DNA of 64,000 nt from positions 62,001 to 126,000 of the forward strand of contig JAHCKG010000003.1 of NCBI GenBank assembly GCA_026125895.1, given 5' to 3'. The notes beneath the pieces were generated by a model. The model was not told the origin of the DNA. It searched no databases and worked only from the letters and a program-made list of their open reading frames with translations. Positions 7,888 through 14,523 of the stretch are shown here, in pieces (the first letter of the stretch is position 1; each line of letters begins with the position of its first letter). Made by a program: the position numbers and the translations under genes. Source of the stretch: Pseudolabrys sp. Its GTDB lineage: Bacteria; Pseudomonadota; Alphaproteobacteria; Rhizobiales; Xanthobacteraceae.

Positions 7888-8222
7888 ATATCGCCGGACT
7901 TAATCCCGCGCCGACGCATCGCGAGCCGTTCAACCGAAGCAAAGAACGCTTCGTGCCTGAAGTGGCCGGGTGCTACGTGCTGACCACCTTCGAAGGAACC
8001 ATTCTCTACATCGGCCTAACCGACAATCTTCGTCGACGGGTGAACGAACACTTAGACAATCCTATCAAGACGGGGCTTACGAAATTCGGACGCGCTGTGA
8101 TCTTCCATTGGATCGAAACGCCGGATACCTACAAGATCGAACGTACTTGGCTGAATATCCATTCCTATACCGAAGCTGCATTGCCCGTCTTGAACGGGAT
8201 GAATTCGCCGACCTTCACTTGA
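7884..8222 (+). CDS. GIY-YIG domain protein (putative nuclease)
   Basis: A 112-residue product starting at the ATG that overlaps the DGQHR stop. The GIY-YIG fold is recognisable: G29-C-Y31 in place of GIY, then LYIG at 41-44, TDNLRRRVNEHL with the conserved arginine, and a later helix. It is essentially a lone catalytic domain without a DNA-binding extension, so it may act with the DGQHR protein. The first motif is GCY rather than GIY, a tolerated variation. A catalytic glutamate is plausible but its position is not certain from sequence alone. A longer upstream frame exists but overlaps the DGQHR gene heavily and is unlikely. Confidence 0.78.
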   Translation: MNIAGLNPAPTHREPFNRSKERFVPEVAGCYVLTTFEGTILYIGLTDNLRRRVNEHLDNPIKTGLTKFGRAVIFHWIETPDTYKIERTWLNIHSYTEAALPVLNGMNSPTFT

Positions 8223-8236
8223 ATCGGTGATGCTTA

Positions 8237-8503
8237 ATGAAGGTGATGCCGCAAAAGCTATTCGACATGGTTCAGCAGGGCGTGTCTGAAGATGAAGTTC
8301 AAATCATTTTCGACGCCTTGATACACGCTGAAGAACAGGGAAAGGTGTACGTCAACGCCTATCAGGGCGACGAAACAACTTTTCTATTCACAAATGACGG
8401 AAAGCAAGCCGATCAACAACTAAGTTTCTTTCGTGAGAAAGTTCGCCGACCTGCTATTGGCTTTGTAAATTTCGATGGTGATTGGCAAGAGCGGGTATCG
8501 TAA
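8237..8503 (+). CDS. Small acidic protein of the DGQHR operon, unknown
   Basis: An 88-residue product starting MKVMPQKLFDMVQQGVSEDE, 14 bp after the GIY-YIG gene. It is acidic, with a helical first half (EVQIIFDALIHAEEQGKVYV) and a strand-rich second half (ETTFLFTNDG, AIGFVNFDGDW). No family is recognised. Size, charge and position suggest an accessory or regulatory partner of the two upstream proteins. This is inference. Its base composition is lower in GC than the island average. Confidence 0.55.
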   Translation: MKVMPQKLFDMVQQGVSEDEVQIIFDALIHAEEQGKVYVNAYQGDETTFLFTNDGKQADQQLSFFREKVRRPAIGFVNFDGDWQERVS

Positions 8504-8651
8504 GGGCGGTTGTCTTGCCCTACTTCATTTCGCGGTTGCCAGCGCAAAACTAAATTCGCAACGAAGACCTGGCCCGCTGGATACAGCGCGACAACCGTGA
8601 TCGGCGCAAGGATGCGGCCGACAGATAGGACTACAAGCGGCAGTCTCAAAA

Positions 8652-8676
8652 CCCGGCCATCGCGCCGGGCTTTTTT
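8652..8676 (+). terminator. rho-independent terminator
   Basis: CCCGGC (8652-8657) pairs with GCCGGG (8664-8669), followed by C and six T bases. The hairpin is nearly identical to the one at 6654-6678, so the DGQHR operon is bracketed by two copies of the same terminator type. About 150 bases between 8503 and this hairpin hold no convincing gene. Confidence 0.82.
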
Positions 8677-8759
8677 GATTCTGCCCTATTTCGATTGGAA
8701 CGTTTTTTCAATACTATCCCTAGCTGTAGGAATGGCGAGCGCACACGCCGGAGATAGCT

Positions 8760-9485
8760 ATGAGTTATGAGCTTTGGAAAAAACTACCTGAAGGTTTTTT
8801 GCGAAAGAACTTTCAGCAATTTTGCAAAATAGATCACGATGTTAAGCGGCTGATTGTTGAATTGGCCGAGCGCCAGAATTTCAAGTGCGCTCTCTGTACG
8901 CGGGATCGTCATTTAATAATTGAACACGACCACGAACCCGACGAAGGCGCTGGTGATCGAATTACAATTCGCAATATCAGGGGCTTGGTTTGTCACCGAT
9001 GCAATACGTCCCTTTCGGTTTATGAAAGGCAAGAGAGTGGAAATTATTTTGGCTTGGAACACGTTACGTCTTACCTTTCTAGCCACGAGTACGAAAACTA
9101 TATTTACGCCTATGACTGCCGGGTAGCTGCTTTGCGCGAAGCTTTGCTAGAAAAGAAAATTCCCAACTATTGGCATCGAAGACTTGTTTTAGATAAGTTC
9201 GACGATTGGTTTTATGAAGGCGGGCAGCCTCCGATTTGGTATCGGCGATATAAAGAACAGCAGAACAGGAAGATCGAAACCCCTGAGCAAGCCATCAAGG
9301 TTCTGATCGCGTGCATGAAGTTTGTCGCCGATGAATTTAAAAAGAATCCAGATTTTGAGCCGCCAGAAGAATTTTTAAAACTTATGATTTTAGTTCGACC
9401 GATCATTGAACAAGCGAAAGCGATTAGAGAAAATACTGCGGCAGATCGAACTCAAACCGACGCCACCGCTTCATGCCTTTCGTAA
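8760..9485 (+). CDS. Endonuclease VII-like HNH protein
   Basis: A 241-residue protein. The zinc/HNH core is C43-x2-C46, then IEHDHE with H56-D57-H58, then RGLVCHRCNTSLS with C78, C81 and N82. This is the layout of the recombination endonuclease VII family (phage T4 gp49-like), whose members resolve DNA junctions or nick phage DNA. About 150 residues C-terminal to the core are charged and helical, with no recognised domain. The gene is clearly more AT-rich than its neighbours, suggesting recent acquisition. A ribosome site (GGAGA) precedes the ATG. It probably has its own promoter after the terminator at 8652-8676. Confidence 0.82.
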   Translation: MSYELWKKLPEGFLRKNFQQFCKIDHDVKRLIVELAERQNFKCALCTRDRHLIIEHDHEPDEGAGDRITIRNIRGLVCHRCNTSLSVYERQESGNYFGLEHVTSYLSSHEYENYIYAYDCRVAALREALLEKKIPNYWHRRLVLDKFDDWFYEGGQPPIWYRRYKEQQNRKIETPEQAIKVLIACMKFVADEFKKNPDFEPPEEFLKLMILVRPIIEQAKAIRENTAADRTQTDATASCLS

Positions 9486-9511
9486 GGTGCAAGGCGAAGT
9501 TTGGATGGCCT

Positions 9512-10198
9512 CTAATCAAAGACGATGACGGATTCGGGATACGCCAAAAAATATATTGCGTCGAAGCCGCGCTTGTCCAAATCCGGCTTTTGCTCCAAAC
9601 GCATTTTACCACTGTTCAAAAATTGATCCGCAACTAAAAGCAAACGTATGTCCGATCCGACCGCCGCTTTATATTGCTCCAATCGAGTCGCCTTTTCTTC
9701 GATTGCATCTGCTATCTTCTGAACGGGGTTGCGATCAACCCAACCAACTCTATCATTCACGCTGTACCATTCGGGCCGGAATCCCCGCGTGACATGCACG
9801 CGAAGTCCGTTGTTCGTATCCACGACTAGATGATGACCAACAGGCTTCGACGGAAGGTCTTCGGCGATTAAGCTTGGAACGACCTTTGCCAAATTTTCTT
9901 CGCACATTCTGCCGACGAACTTGACCGCCAACGGCACGTTGTGAATCGCCTCATATTGAAGGCGCAAGTTCTGGATTGCTTTCTGAGTCTTGGACTCGCT
10001 CTTTTTGACGGCGGACCCGGCGGCCGATTGCTGGCCGGTGAAAAGCATCGAGACTTCGAGTCCGAACGTGCTCGCGCCGTCGCTGATAACGAAGTCCGGA
10101 CTCTCGCGATCCGGTCCGATACCCCACGTCGCGCCTAGCAGGCGCGCGGCTTGCTCGACATAGAAGCGTTCGCGATCCTTGGTCGCCAATCGGGTCAT
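9512..10198 (-). CDS. Possible PD-(D/E)XK-fold protein, unknown
   Basis: A 228-residue protein converging on the HNH gene. Residues 29-52 hold an acidic strand pair, ESPDFVISDGASTFGLEVS, spaced like the D...ExK core of restriction-like nucleases, although the last position is serine instead of lysine. A conserved-looking strand near the C-terminus (IRLLLVADQFL, then GFDAIYFLAYPESVIVFD) fits the end of such folds. The fold call is tentative, and the missing lysine could mean an inactive or variant site. It faces the membrane-protein gene divergently, with about 95 bp between starts. Confidence 0.5.
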   Translation of the reverse strand: MTRLATKDRERFYVEQAARLLGATWGIGPDRESPDFVISDGASTFGLEVSMLFTGQQSAAGSAVKKSESKTQKAIQNLRLQYEAIHNVPLAVKFVGRMCEENLAKVVPSLIAEDLPSKPVGHHLVVDTNNGLRVHVTRGFRPEWYSVNDRVGWVDRNPVQKIADAIEEKATRLEQYKAAVGSDIRLLLVADQFLNSGKMRLEQKPDLDKRGFDAIYFLAYPESVIVFD

Positions 10199-10294
10199 CG
10201 AAGTGTTTCATCCAGACTGGACTCGGATCGGTATTCTAGGCAATTTCGAGAGATGCGGGGGCGAAAAAAAGTTCAACAGTGGGGAGGCGAAATC

Positions 10295-10522
10295 ATGCTC
10301 CAATGGGCAAGTACGATATCTGCTTTGCTCGCGGCCGGGTTTTGGTTTTGGTCGGCGACGATCAAGCTGCCAAAGGAAATCAATTCCGGATACGGCGGCG
10401 TCGGCGGAAGCGTGCAAACGCTTGGCGACAAGCTGCGCTTTCAATCACGGCTTAGTGCAATGGCGGCCGTGTTCGCGGGGATTTCGGCATTGACGCAAGC
10501 ATTGTCCCAACTGGCGCATTAG
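10295..10522 (+). CDS. Small membrane protein, unknown
   Basis: A 75-residue product starting at ATG 10295, preceded by GGGGAGGCG. It has an N-terminal hydrophobic helix (ISALLAAGFWFWSATIKL) and a second hydrophobic helix near the C-terminus (AMAAVFAGISALTQALSQL) separated by a glycine-rich loop. Two-helix proteins of this kind are common beside nuclease genes in mobile islands, where some are effectors, but nothing specific is recognised here. Its stop overlaps the end of the convergent 57-residue gene by 4 bp. Confidence 0.55.
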   Translation: MLQWASTISALLAAGFWFWSATIKLPKEINSGYGGVGGSVQTLGDKLRFQSRLSAMAAVFAGISALTQALSQLAH

Positions 10523-10692
10523 CTTGGGCGCTTCAGCCGCTGCCCGTTCCGGGTCCGCGAAACGTCTTTCACGTCTTCGTCCGCTTCGTCATCAAGGACG
10601 GCGACCAATTGCTGATTCAGAAGCTCGCCGAACGGCACGCCGAAAACGCGGACTTGCGGGTGCGGAATTTCTTTCGGGAAGCGTCGGGTCAT
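10519..10692 (-). CDS. Small protein, unknown
   Basis: A 57-residue product from ATG 10692, which overlaps the upstream stop as ATGA. That coupling decides the start; the longer frame would extend into the preceding gene. The product starts MTRRFPKEIPHPQVRVFGVP, has an acidic middle (VLDDEADEDVKDV) and a basic tail. No family is recognised. It is the last of three leftward genes beginning at 11316. Confidence 0.45.
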   Translation of the reverse strand: MTRRFPKEIPHPQVRVFGVPFGELLNQQLVAVLDDEADEDVKDVSRTRNGQRLKRPS

Positions 10693-11144
10693 GTCGGCAA
10701 CGATTGCTTGGCGAAGTCGTCGGCCAATTGCTGAAGCGGCTCGCGTTCGACGCTGAACGGCCCGGCCATACACGCGAGGAATCGCCGCCGAAGCTCTTTC
10801 GCGTCAAGACCGAAGTCGGCCGCGATATCGTCCATCAACTGCAAGCCTTCGGTCCGCATTCCACCCAACACGTCTTCGACGACCTGAACAGCGGCGTCCA
10901 CTGTCAAAAGTTCTTTCCGGATTTGGGCGAGGCGCGTTTCCTTCAATTCCAAATCTAGCGACGTGGATCGTTCCTTCATACCAGCCAACGGCGAGGGCTT
11001 CGCCCCAGTGTCGCGCGCAACGGCGGCGTCCAAGATCGCCGACGCGGCTTCCGACCGCTTGCAGAATTCGGCCGCCGCGCGAGCGTCGATGGCCGCCAAC
11101 ACTTCGGCGGATACGCGGAACGTGATTGCTGTGCGCTGTGCCAT
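10689..11144 (-). CDS. RHH-like N-terminus with helical tail, unknown
   Basis: A 151-residue protein. The start MAQRTAITFRVSAEVLAAID and the helix FCKRSEAASAILDAAVAR resemble a ribbon-helix-helix DNA-binding domain. The rest is a long amphipathic helical region (LELKETRLAQIRKELLTVDAAVQVVEDVL) that could form a coiled coil. Similar layouts occur in relaxosome accessory (MobC-like) and partition proteins, but no relaxase or ParA gene is present, so the role is open. It begins 1 bp after the small RHH gene and couples to the next by ATGA. Confidence 0.55.
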   Translation of the reverse strand: MAQRTAITFRVSAEVLAAIDARAAAEFCKRSEAASAILDAAVARDTGAKPSPLAGMKERSTSLDLELKETRLAQIRKELLTVDAAVQVVEDVLGGMRTEGLQLMDDIAADFGLDAKELRRRFLACMAGPFSVEREPLQQLADDFAKQSLPT

Positions 11145-11145
11145 G

Positions 11146-11316
11146 TCACTTCTTCCGTTCTAGCTGGCGAAGCCCGGCTTCGAGCGCGCGACGCGCCGTC
11201 GCTGATCGCGGCTCGAATGCGTCATCGGCAATTCGATCTAGGCGCTTCAGCACGTCCGGCGTGGTCCGAAGGATCAACGTCGCGGCTTTGCGCGGCTTCT
11301 TGGGTTTGTCTGTCAT
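11146..11316 (-). CDS. Small ribbon-helix-helix protein
   Basis: A 56-residue product (MTDKPKKPRKAATLILRTTP...). Residues 11-52 read as a ribbon strand (AATLILRTTP), helix (DVLKRLDRIADDA), turn with serine, and helix (ATARRALEAGLRQLERK), the classic CopG/Arc arrangement. It heads the three-gene leftward unit, and the first of four TGTANTACA palindromes lies 10 bp ahead of its start codon, as expected of an autoregulated RHH repressor. Regulation is inferred from layout only. Confidence 0.62.
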   Translation of the reverse strand: MTDKPKKPRKAATLILRTTPDVLKRLDRIADDAFEPRSATARRALEAGLRQLERKK

Positions 11317-11325
11317 GACCCAAAA

Positions 11326-11495
11326 TGTATTACACTTTTAGATTCGGATCGAGGGCAAAATGTAATACAAAATCGCGATGCGCCCGGCTGGCGTTTCTCG
11401 CGAGAGGCCAGAACAAAAATGTATTACAAAGTCATGATGCGCGCGGCTGATTAAATGGAACCATAAATTCAGCAAGCGACCGAAAATGTATTACA
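11326..11495. promoter_or_regulatory. Four TGTANTACA palindromes (operator array)
   Basis: Perfect palindromes with one central base occur at 11326-11334, 11361-11369, 11420-11428 and 11487-11495. Each has A-rich flanks (AAAATGTATTACAAA type). Spacings are 35, 59 and 67 bp. They fill the gap between the leftward RHH genes and the rightward gene at 11614. They are best explained as binding sites for one of the two RHH proteins; iterons of a replication or partition origin are the alternative. Confidence 0.6.
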
Positions 11496-11613
11496 AAATC
11501 GAAGGCGAGCATTTGCCTCATTCAGTCACTTACCCCGCGCCCCGAATTTTCCTGCATGATTTAAATAGGACGGAGAACCTAGACGGCCCTAGGGTACTCA
11601 ATGCCGGGACACC

Positions 11614-11883
11614 ATGACCAAGGCGAACACGCCCCTTCGACCCAAAGAATATTTGGTTCCAAATAATCCAAAGCGAAGGCGATCATCCCAAAATAAAATC
11701 TCCCTACACCGTCATCTAGAATTTGTCCGCTTCTTCCGGTCTTTAAGACCGGAAGAATTAGACGAACTAATTGGTATGGTCCTAGAGGATTTTTATTTGG
11801 GATTGGACCGGCGCGAGGGCGCTTATCCAAGGCGAAAGATCATTGATATCAGCGCGTTGGAATTTGTCCGGTCTTCAACCTAA
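11614..11883 (+). CDS. Small basic protein whose gene carries palindromic repeats
   Basis: An 89-residue product starting MTKANTPLRPKEYLVPNNPK. It is basic at the N-terminus, with a predicted helix LRPEELDELIGMVLEDFYLG. Two inverted repeats fall inside the frame: one at 11731-11757 encodes FFRSLRPEE, and the first full repeat at 11863-11896 provides the last residues and the stop. No family is recognised. An antisense frame of similar length exists, so the coding call is uncertain. The ATG has only a weak ribosome site (GGGAC). Confidence 0.38.
   Translation: MTKANTPLRPKEYLVPNNPKRRRSSQNKISLHRHLEFVRFFRSLRPEELDELIGMVLEDFYLGLDRREGAYPRRKIIDISALEFVRSST
11731..11757. repeat. 27 bp palindrome, divergent member of the IR family
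   Basis: The palindrome reads TTCTTCCGGTCTT, one centre base, then its complement, with the centre as the only mismatch. It is flanked by AATTTGTCCG on the left (11720-11729) and AGACGAA on the right, the same outer sequence seen around the three repeats at 11863-11994. Confidence 0.7.
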
Positions 11884-11994
11884 AGACCGGACGAATAGCG
11901 AGTTTGTCCGGTCTTCAACTTAAAGACCGGACGAATTGCCGCCGCGCCGGGCCTGCCTATTTGTCCGGTCTTCAACTTGAAGGCCGGACGAATT
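11863..11994. repeat. Three inverted repeats, GTCCGGTCTT family
   Basis: Three copies of GTCCGGTCTT, a 7-base loop CAAC(C/T)T(A/G), then AAGRCCGGAC. The arms lie at 11866-11875/11883-11892, 11906-11915/11923-11932 and 11963-11972/11980-11989. Outer bases extend the pairing to about 14 bp with one mismatch. Copy 3 has a compensated or wobble change (AAGGCCGGAC). They lie at the convergent end of the 11614 gene and the leftward operon, where they could act as terminators, REP-like elements or protein-binding sites. Confidence 0.8.
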
Positions 11995-12908
11995 CAGACG
12001 TACCCGCGCTTCCATGCGCTGTACCGATCCCACAAGGTCAAGGCGGTGTCGGCGCTTATCGGCAATCCTTGGTCACGGATCGCGGAAAATAAAATATCGA
12101 AACGGTCATCGGGCAAAAGCCACCCGTCTTCGAAGCGTGGTGTCAGTATCGCCAGCACGTCGCCAACCGCGCCGCCCTCAAAATAGTCCACGCGATCCAA
12201 CACGTACCGATCAAGGCCGCGTTGCGAGGATCGGCCCCACGACGACGCCTTGAAGATCGGCAACCAATGGCGGGGAAGTCGCCGGGCTGGATCGTTGCGG
12301 AACGCCCGCGCGAGCTTAATCCGTTGCTCTAGCCGTGTGGTGCCTTCCTTGAAAATCTCATGGGCGCGCGACCGATTACAGCCCAACGTGGTGCGGATCG
12401 TTCGAACAATGAATGTGTCTTGGCTCTTGGGTCGCCCTAGCGGACGCGAAACTAATTTTTCTTCCTCGCGTTCGGCCCGTTCTTCGGCCTCATCGTCAAC
12501 TTCAGCCAACACCATCGCGAAGCCGCGCGGCGTCCAAGGTGGCCGACCGTCCTTCGCCAATTGCTTATTCAACAGCTTGAAAAGAAGTTCGGCGGGCGCA
12601 TCGTCGCCTGAACTTCGATAGTGAGATAGCAGCGCGGCCAATCCCGCGTTGCGGCCGTTCTGCGGCCAGTGGATCGCGGCGGCCGGGTTGCCATCCGTAA
12701 GCCGAAGGTGCGTTCCGTGAAATTCGTTTTCGAAGTCGCCGTACATGCCCGGCGCTTCATATTGCGCCGGATCGAATCGCTTCGCCAATGCGGCGTCGTC
12801 CGCTTCCTGTATGGCGCGCACATTCGGCCCGACCGAATCCGCCGCGTCCGGCCGATCATCGCCGGGCACCGCGAAAGGGAATTCGTCGTTGTCGATGTTG
12901 CGGTCCAT
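11994..12908 (-). CDS. Conserved-looking island protein, unknown
   Basis: A 304-residue acidic protein starting MDRNIDNDEFPFAVPGDDRP, and the last gene of the leftward run. The first 60 residues look disordered. Residues 75-160 are helical, and residues 158-185 (PKSQDTFIVRTIRTTLGCNRSRAHEIFKEG) resemble a helix-turn-helix, suggesting DNA binding. The last third has several tryptophans and ends DTALTLWDRYSAWKRGYV. No family is recognised with confidence. Its 3' end runs up to the inverted-repeat cluster. The ATG lies 11 bp after the preceding stop, which supports operon membership. Confidence 0.6.
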   Translation of the reverse strand: MDRNIDNDEFPFAVPGDDRPDAADSVGPNVRAIQEADDAALAKRFDPAQYEAPGMYGDFENEFHGTHLRLTDGNPAAAIHWPQNGRNAGLAALLSHYRSSGDDAPAELLFKLLNKQLAKDGRPPWTPRGFAMVLAEVDDEAEERAEREEEKLVSRPLGRPKSQDTFIVRTIRTTLGCNRSRAHEIFKEGTTRLEQRIKLARAFRNDPARRLPRHWLPIFKASSWGRSSQRGLDRYVLDRVDYFEGGAVGDVLAILTPRFEDGWLLPDDRFDILFSAIRDQGLPISADTALTLWDRYSAWKRGYV

Positions 12909-12919
12909 TGACGAAGCCC

Positions 12920-13258
12920 TTATCCGGCTTTCGCCATGCGTTCGGCGTAGTCAGTGAAGACCATTCGGAAGAACGTCCACGCGGGCCGGAAGCCGAATTG
13001 CCGTTCGATTTCCAGCCAAAGTTTTTTCACGGCTTCGTCATCGTCCGCCGAAAACCGCGTGCCGTCCGGCCGCGAAGCCGTAATTTCTCCGAAAGGATTG
13101 TCGTCGTCGCTTTCCGTGAACTGAAGGCCCAATGCCTTGACCGCGTGGACGACATTGGCTTGGCTTCGGCGCACGATCTTGCCGCCTTCGCGCTCGAAGT
13201 CGTCGGCCGCTTTATCGCCCTCAATCGTGAGCGTGCATTCTAGCTCTAGGTCGCTCAT
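12920..13258 (-). CDS. Small acidic island protein, unknown
   Basis: A 112-residue product (MSDLELECTLTIEGDKAADD...), overlapping the upstream stop by 4 bp (ATGA). It is acidic, with the segment TESDDDNPFGEITASRPDGT in the middle and an aromatic C-terminal helix (WLEIERQFGFRPAWTFFRMV). No family is recognised. The tight coupling suggests co-expression with its neighbours in a fixed ratio. Confidence 0.58.
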   Translation of the reverse strand: MSDLELECTLTIEGDKAADDFEREGGKIVRRSQANVVHAVKALGLQFTESDDDNPFGEITASRPDGTRFSADDDEAVKKLWLEIERQFGFRPAWTFFRMVFTDYAERMAKAG

Positions 13259-13680
13259 GACACGTCATCCTCTGGAAAGCCGAGGTAGCGACGCCGTTTA
13301 ATGACGCCCGCCTTCATCGCATTGGCCGGGGACGAATAGCCCGCGCGCACAGCCTTCACGGCGTCTTGTTCGGGCAGGTCTTTGTAAAGCTCGCGGAAGC
13401 GGCGAGCGACCATTGCCCAATAGGTTGGTTCGCTGTTCGGCCAGCGGATACGGATCGCGAGCGCCAGCGGCGACACGTCCGCCGGGTCGTGCGGCTTCGG
13501 CTGGCGCGATACAAGCTCGCTCGCATAGCCGAACGACAAGCCCGCGATTTCGCGGATCGGCCGCGCGAACACCTTCGCCCAATTGATCGGCGCGCCAAAG
13601 ATGCGCTTGCGAGCTTCCGCGCGCCGCGCGGCGAAGATTTCCGACGCGGTTTGATCCGAATCCAGTTTCTTGTTAGACAT
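13255..13680 (-). CDS. Island protein, unknown
   Basis: A 141-residue product (MSNKKLDSDQTASEIFAARR...). It is basic and helical. The segment FARPIREIAGLSFGYASELVSRQ could be a helix-turn-helix, and PTYWAMVARRFRELYKDLPEQDAVKAVRAG is a second helical unit. No family is recognised. It couples by ATGA to the gene at 12920-13258. The upstream 61 bases to the next gene hold only a short G-rich stretch. Confidence 0.55.
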   Translation of the reverse strand: MSNKKLDSDQTASEIFAARRAEARKRIFGAPINWAKVFARPIREIAGLSFGYASELVSRQPKPHDPADVSPLALAIRIRWPNSEPTYWAMVARRFRELYKDLPEQDAVKAVRAGYSSPANAMKAGVIKRRRYLGFPEDDVS

Positions 13681-13741
13681 TGCTCACTCCAACGGTTGCT
13701 TTCCTGATCGGCCGGGCGTCGCCAGCGTCCGGCCGATTGCG

Positions 13742-13957
13742 TTATGTGGCTTTGCGACGCTTCTTCAGCGTCCGCCGCCGCGCCATGACGCCAAGGCTAT
13801 GCAGGTCGTCCAACGCGCGCGGTACGCGATGGCAGCCAAGCTTTGTGTTGATCGCGCGAAGTTCATCGCGGATATCCATAAGAATGGCCGTGTCGGCTTG
13901 CGACCATTCCGTGAGCTTGTCAGGCAAGCTCCAATCGACGCTTCGATGACGCGCCAT
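13742..13957 (-). CDS. Small basic island protein, unknown
   Basis: A 71-residue product (MARHRSVDWSLPDKLTEWSQ...) ending in a very basic tail (ARRRTLKKRRKAT). The central helix TAILMDIRDELRAINTKLGCHRVP looks amphipathic. It starts 3 bp after the preceding stop. The size, charge and position suggest a nucleic-acid-binding accessory protein, but nothing specific is recognised. Confidence 0.5.
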   Translation of the reverse strand: MARHRSVDWSLPDKLTEWSQADTAILMDIRDELRAINTKLGCHRVPRALDDLHSLGVMARRRTLKKRRKAT

Positions 13958-13960
13958 TGC

Positions 13961-14356
13961 TCACTTGCTCCGATGGCGCGCGTGCGTCGCCGTGGCGAAG
14001 CGGTCGAAGGCCGTCTTCAGGTCCGGCGCGTTCGCCGCGATGATGGCGAAGTCGTTTTGCTTCGGTCCGCCATAAATCTTGGCCGCCAACTCGCCAAGGC
14101 GATCTTGGATCGAAGCCGTGTCGTCGTCTTCGGCTTCGACGCGCTTCTGCGCGGGCTTGATTTCGAGGCCCTTGATTCCGGCGCTGCACCGCATGGTGAC
14201 TTCGCCGTGAGCGGTCGCCGGAATCTGTGACCATCGGTCGGCGTTGAATTTGGCGAGCAAGGCAAGATAGGCGGCGTCGCCGTGCGTGCGCTTGAACTTC
14301 AGAAGCGCGGTCATCATTTCCATTTGAGCAAGGTCGGTTCCGTTAGGCTTTGTCAT
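13961..14356 (-). CDS. Island protein, unknown
   Basis: A 131-residue product (MTKPNGTDLAQMEMMTALLK...). The segment WSQIPATAHGEVTMRCSAGIKGLEI looks strand-rich and is followed by an acidic linker (VEAEDDDTAS) and a helical end. No family is recognised. It lies between the 71-residue gene (3 bp) and the 363-residue gene (167 bp). That gap contains no convincing ORF and may hold an internal promoter. Confidence 0.52.
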   Translation of the reverse strand: MTKPNGTDLAQMEMMTALLKFKRTHGDAAYLALLAKFNADRWSQIPATAHGEVTMRCSAGIKGLEIKPAQKRVEAEDDDTASIQDRLGELAAKIYGGPKQNDFAIIAANAPDLKTAFDRFATATHARHRSK

Positions 14357-14523
14357 GGTCGACTCCTGTTACAGCTACAAAAGAACTTTCGAATTCGTGG
14401 CGGCGCGGCTCATGGACAAACCGCGCCGCCGTTGTTGTGGTCGGCGGCAATCGGGCCAAGGCAAACCCGACGCCGCCGACCCTTCAGCGCCACGCGGTAG
14501 TCAACCCGCGTGTCGCGAACCGA

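Noticed and set aside
7773-8222. Longer start for the GIY-YIG protein
   Set aside because: It would overlap the DGQHR gene by over 100 bp, while the ATGA start gives a normal coupled junction.
11863-11994. CRISPR array
   Set aside because: The repeats are themselves long palindromes, there are only three, and the gaps between them are unequal and too short for spacers. No cas gene is present.
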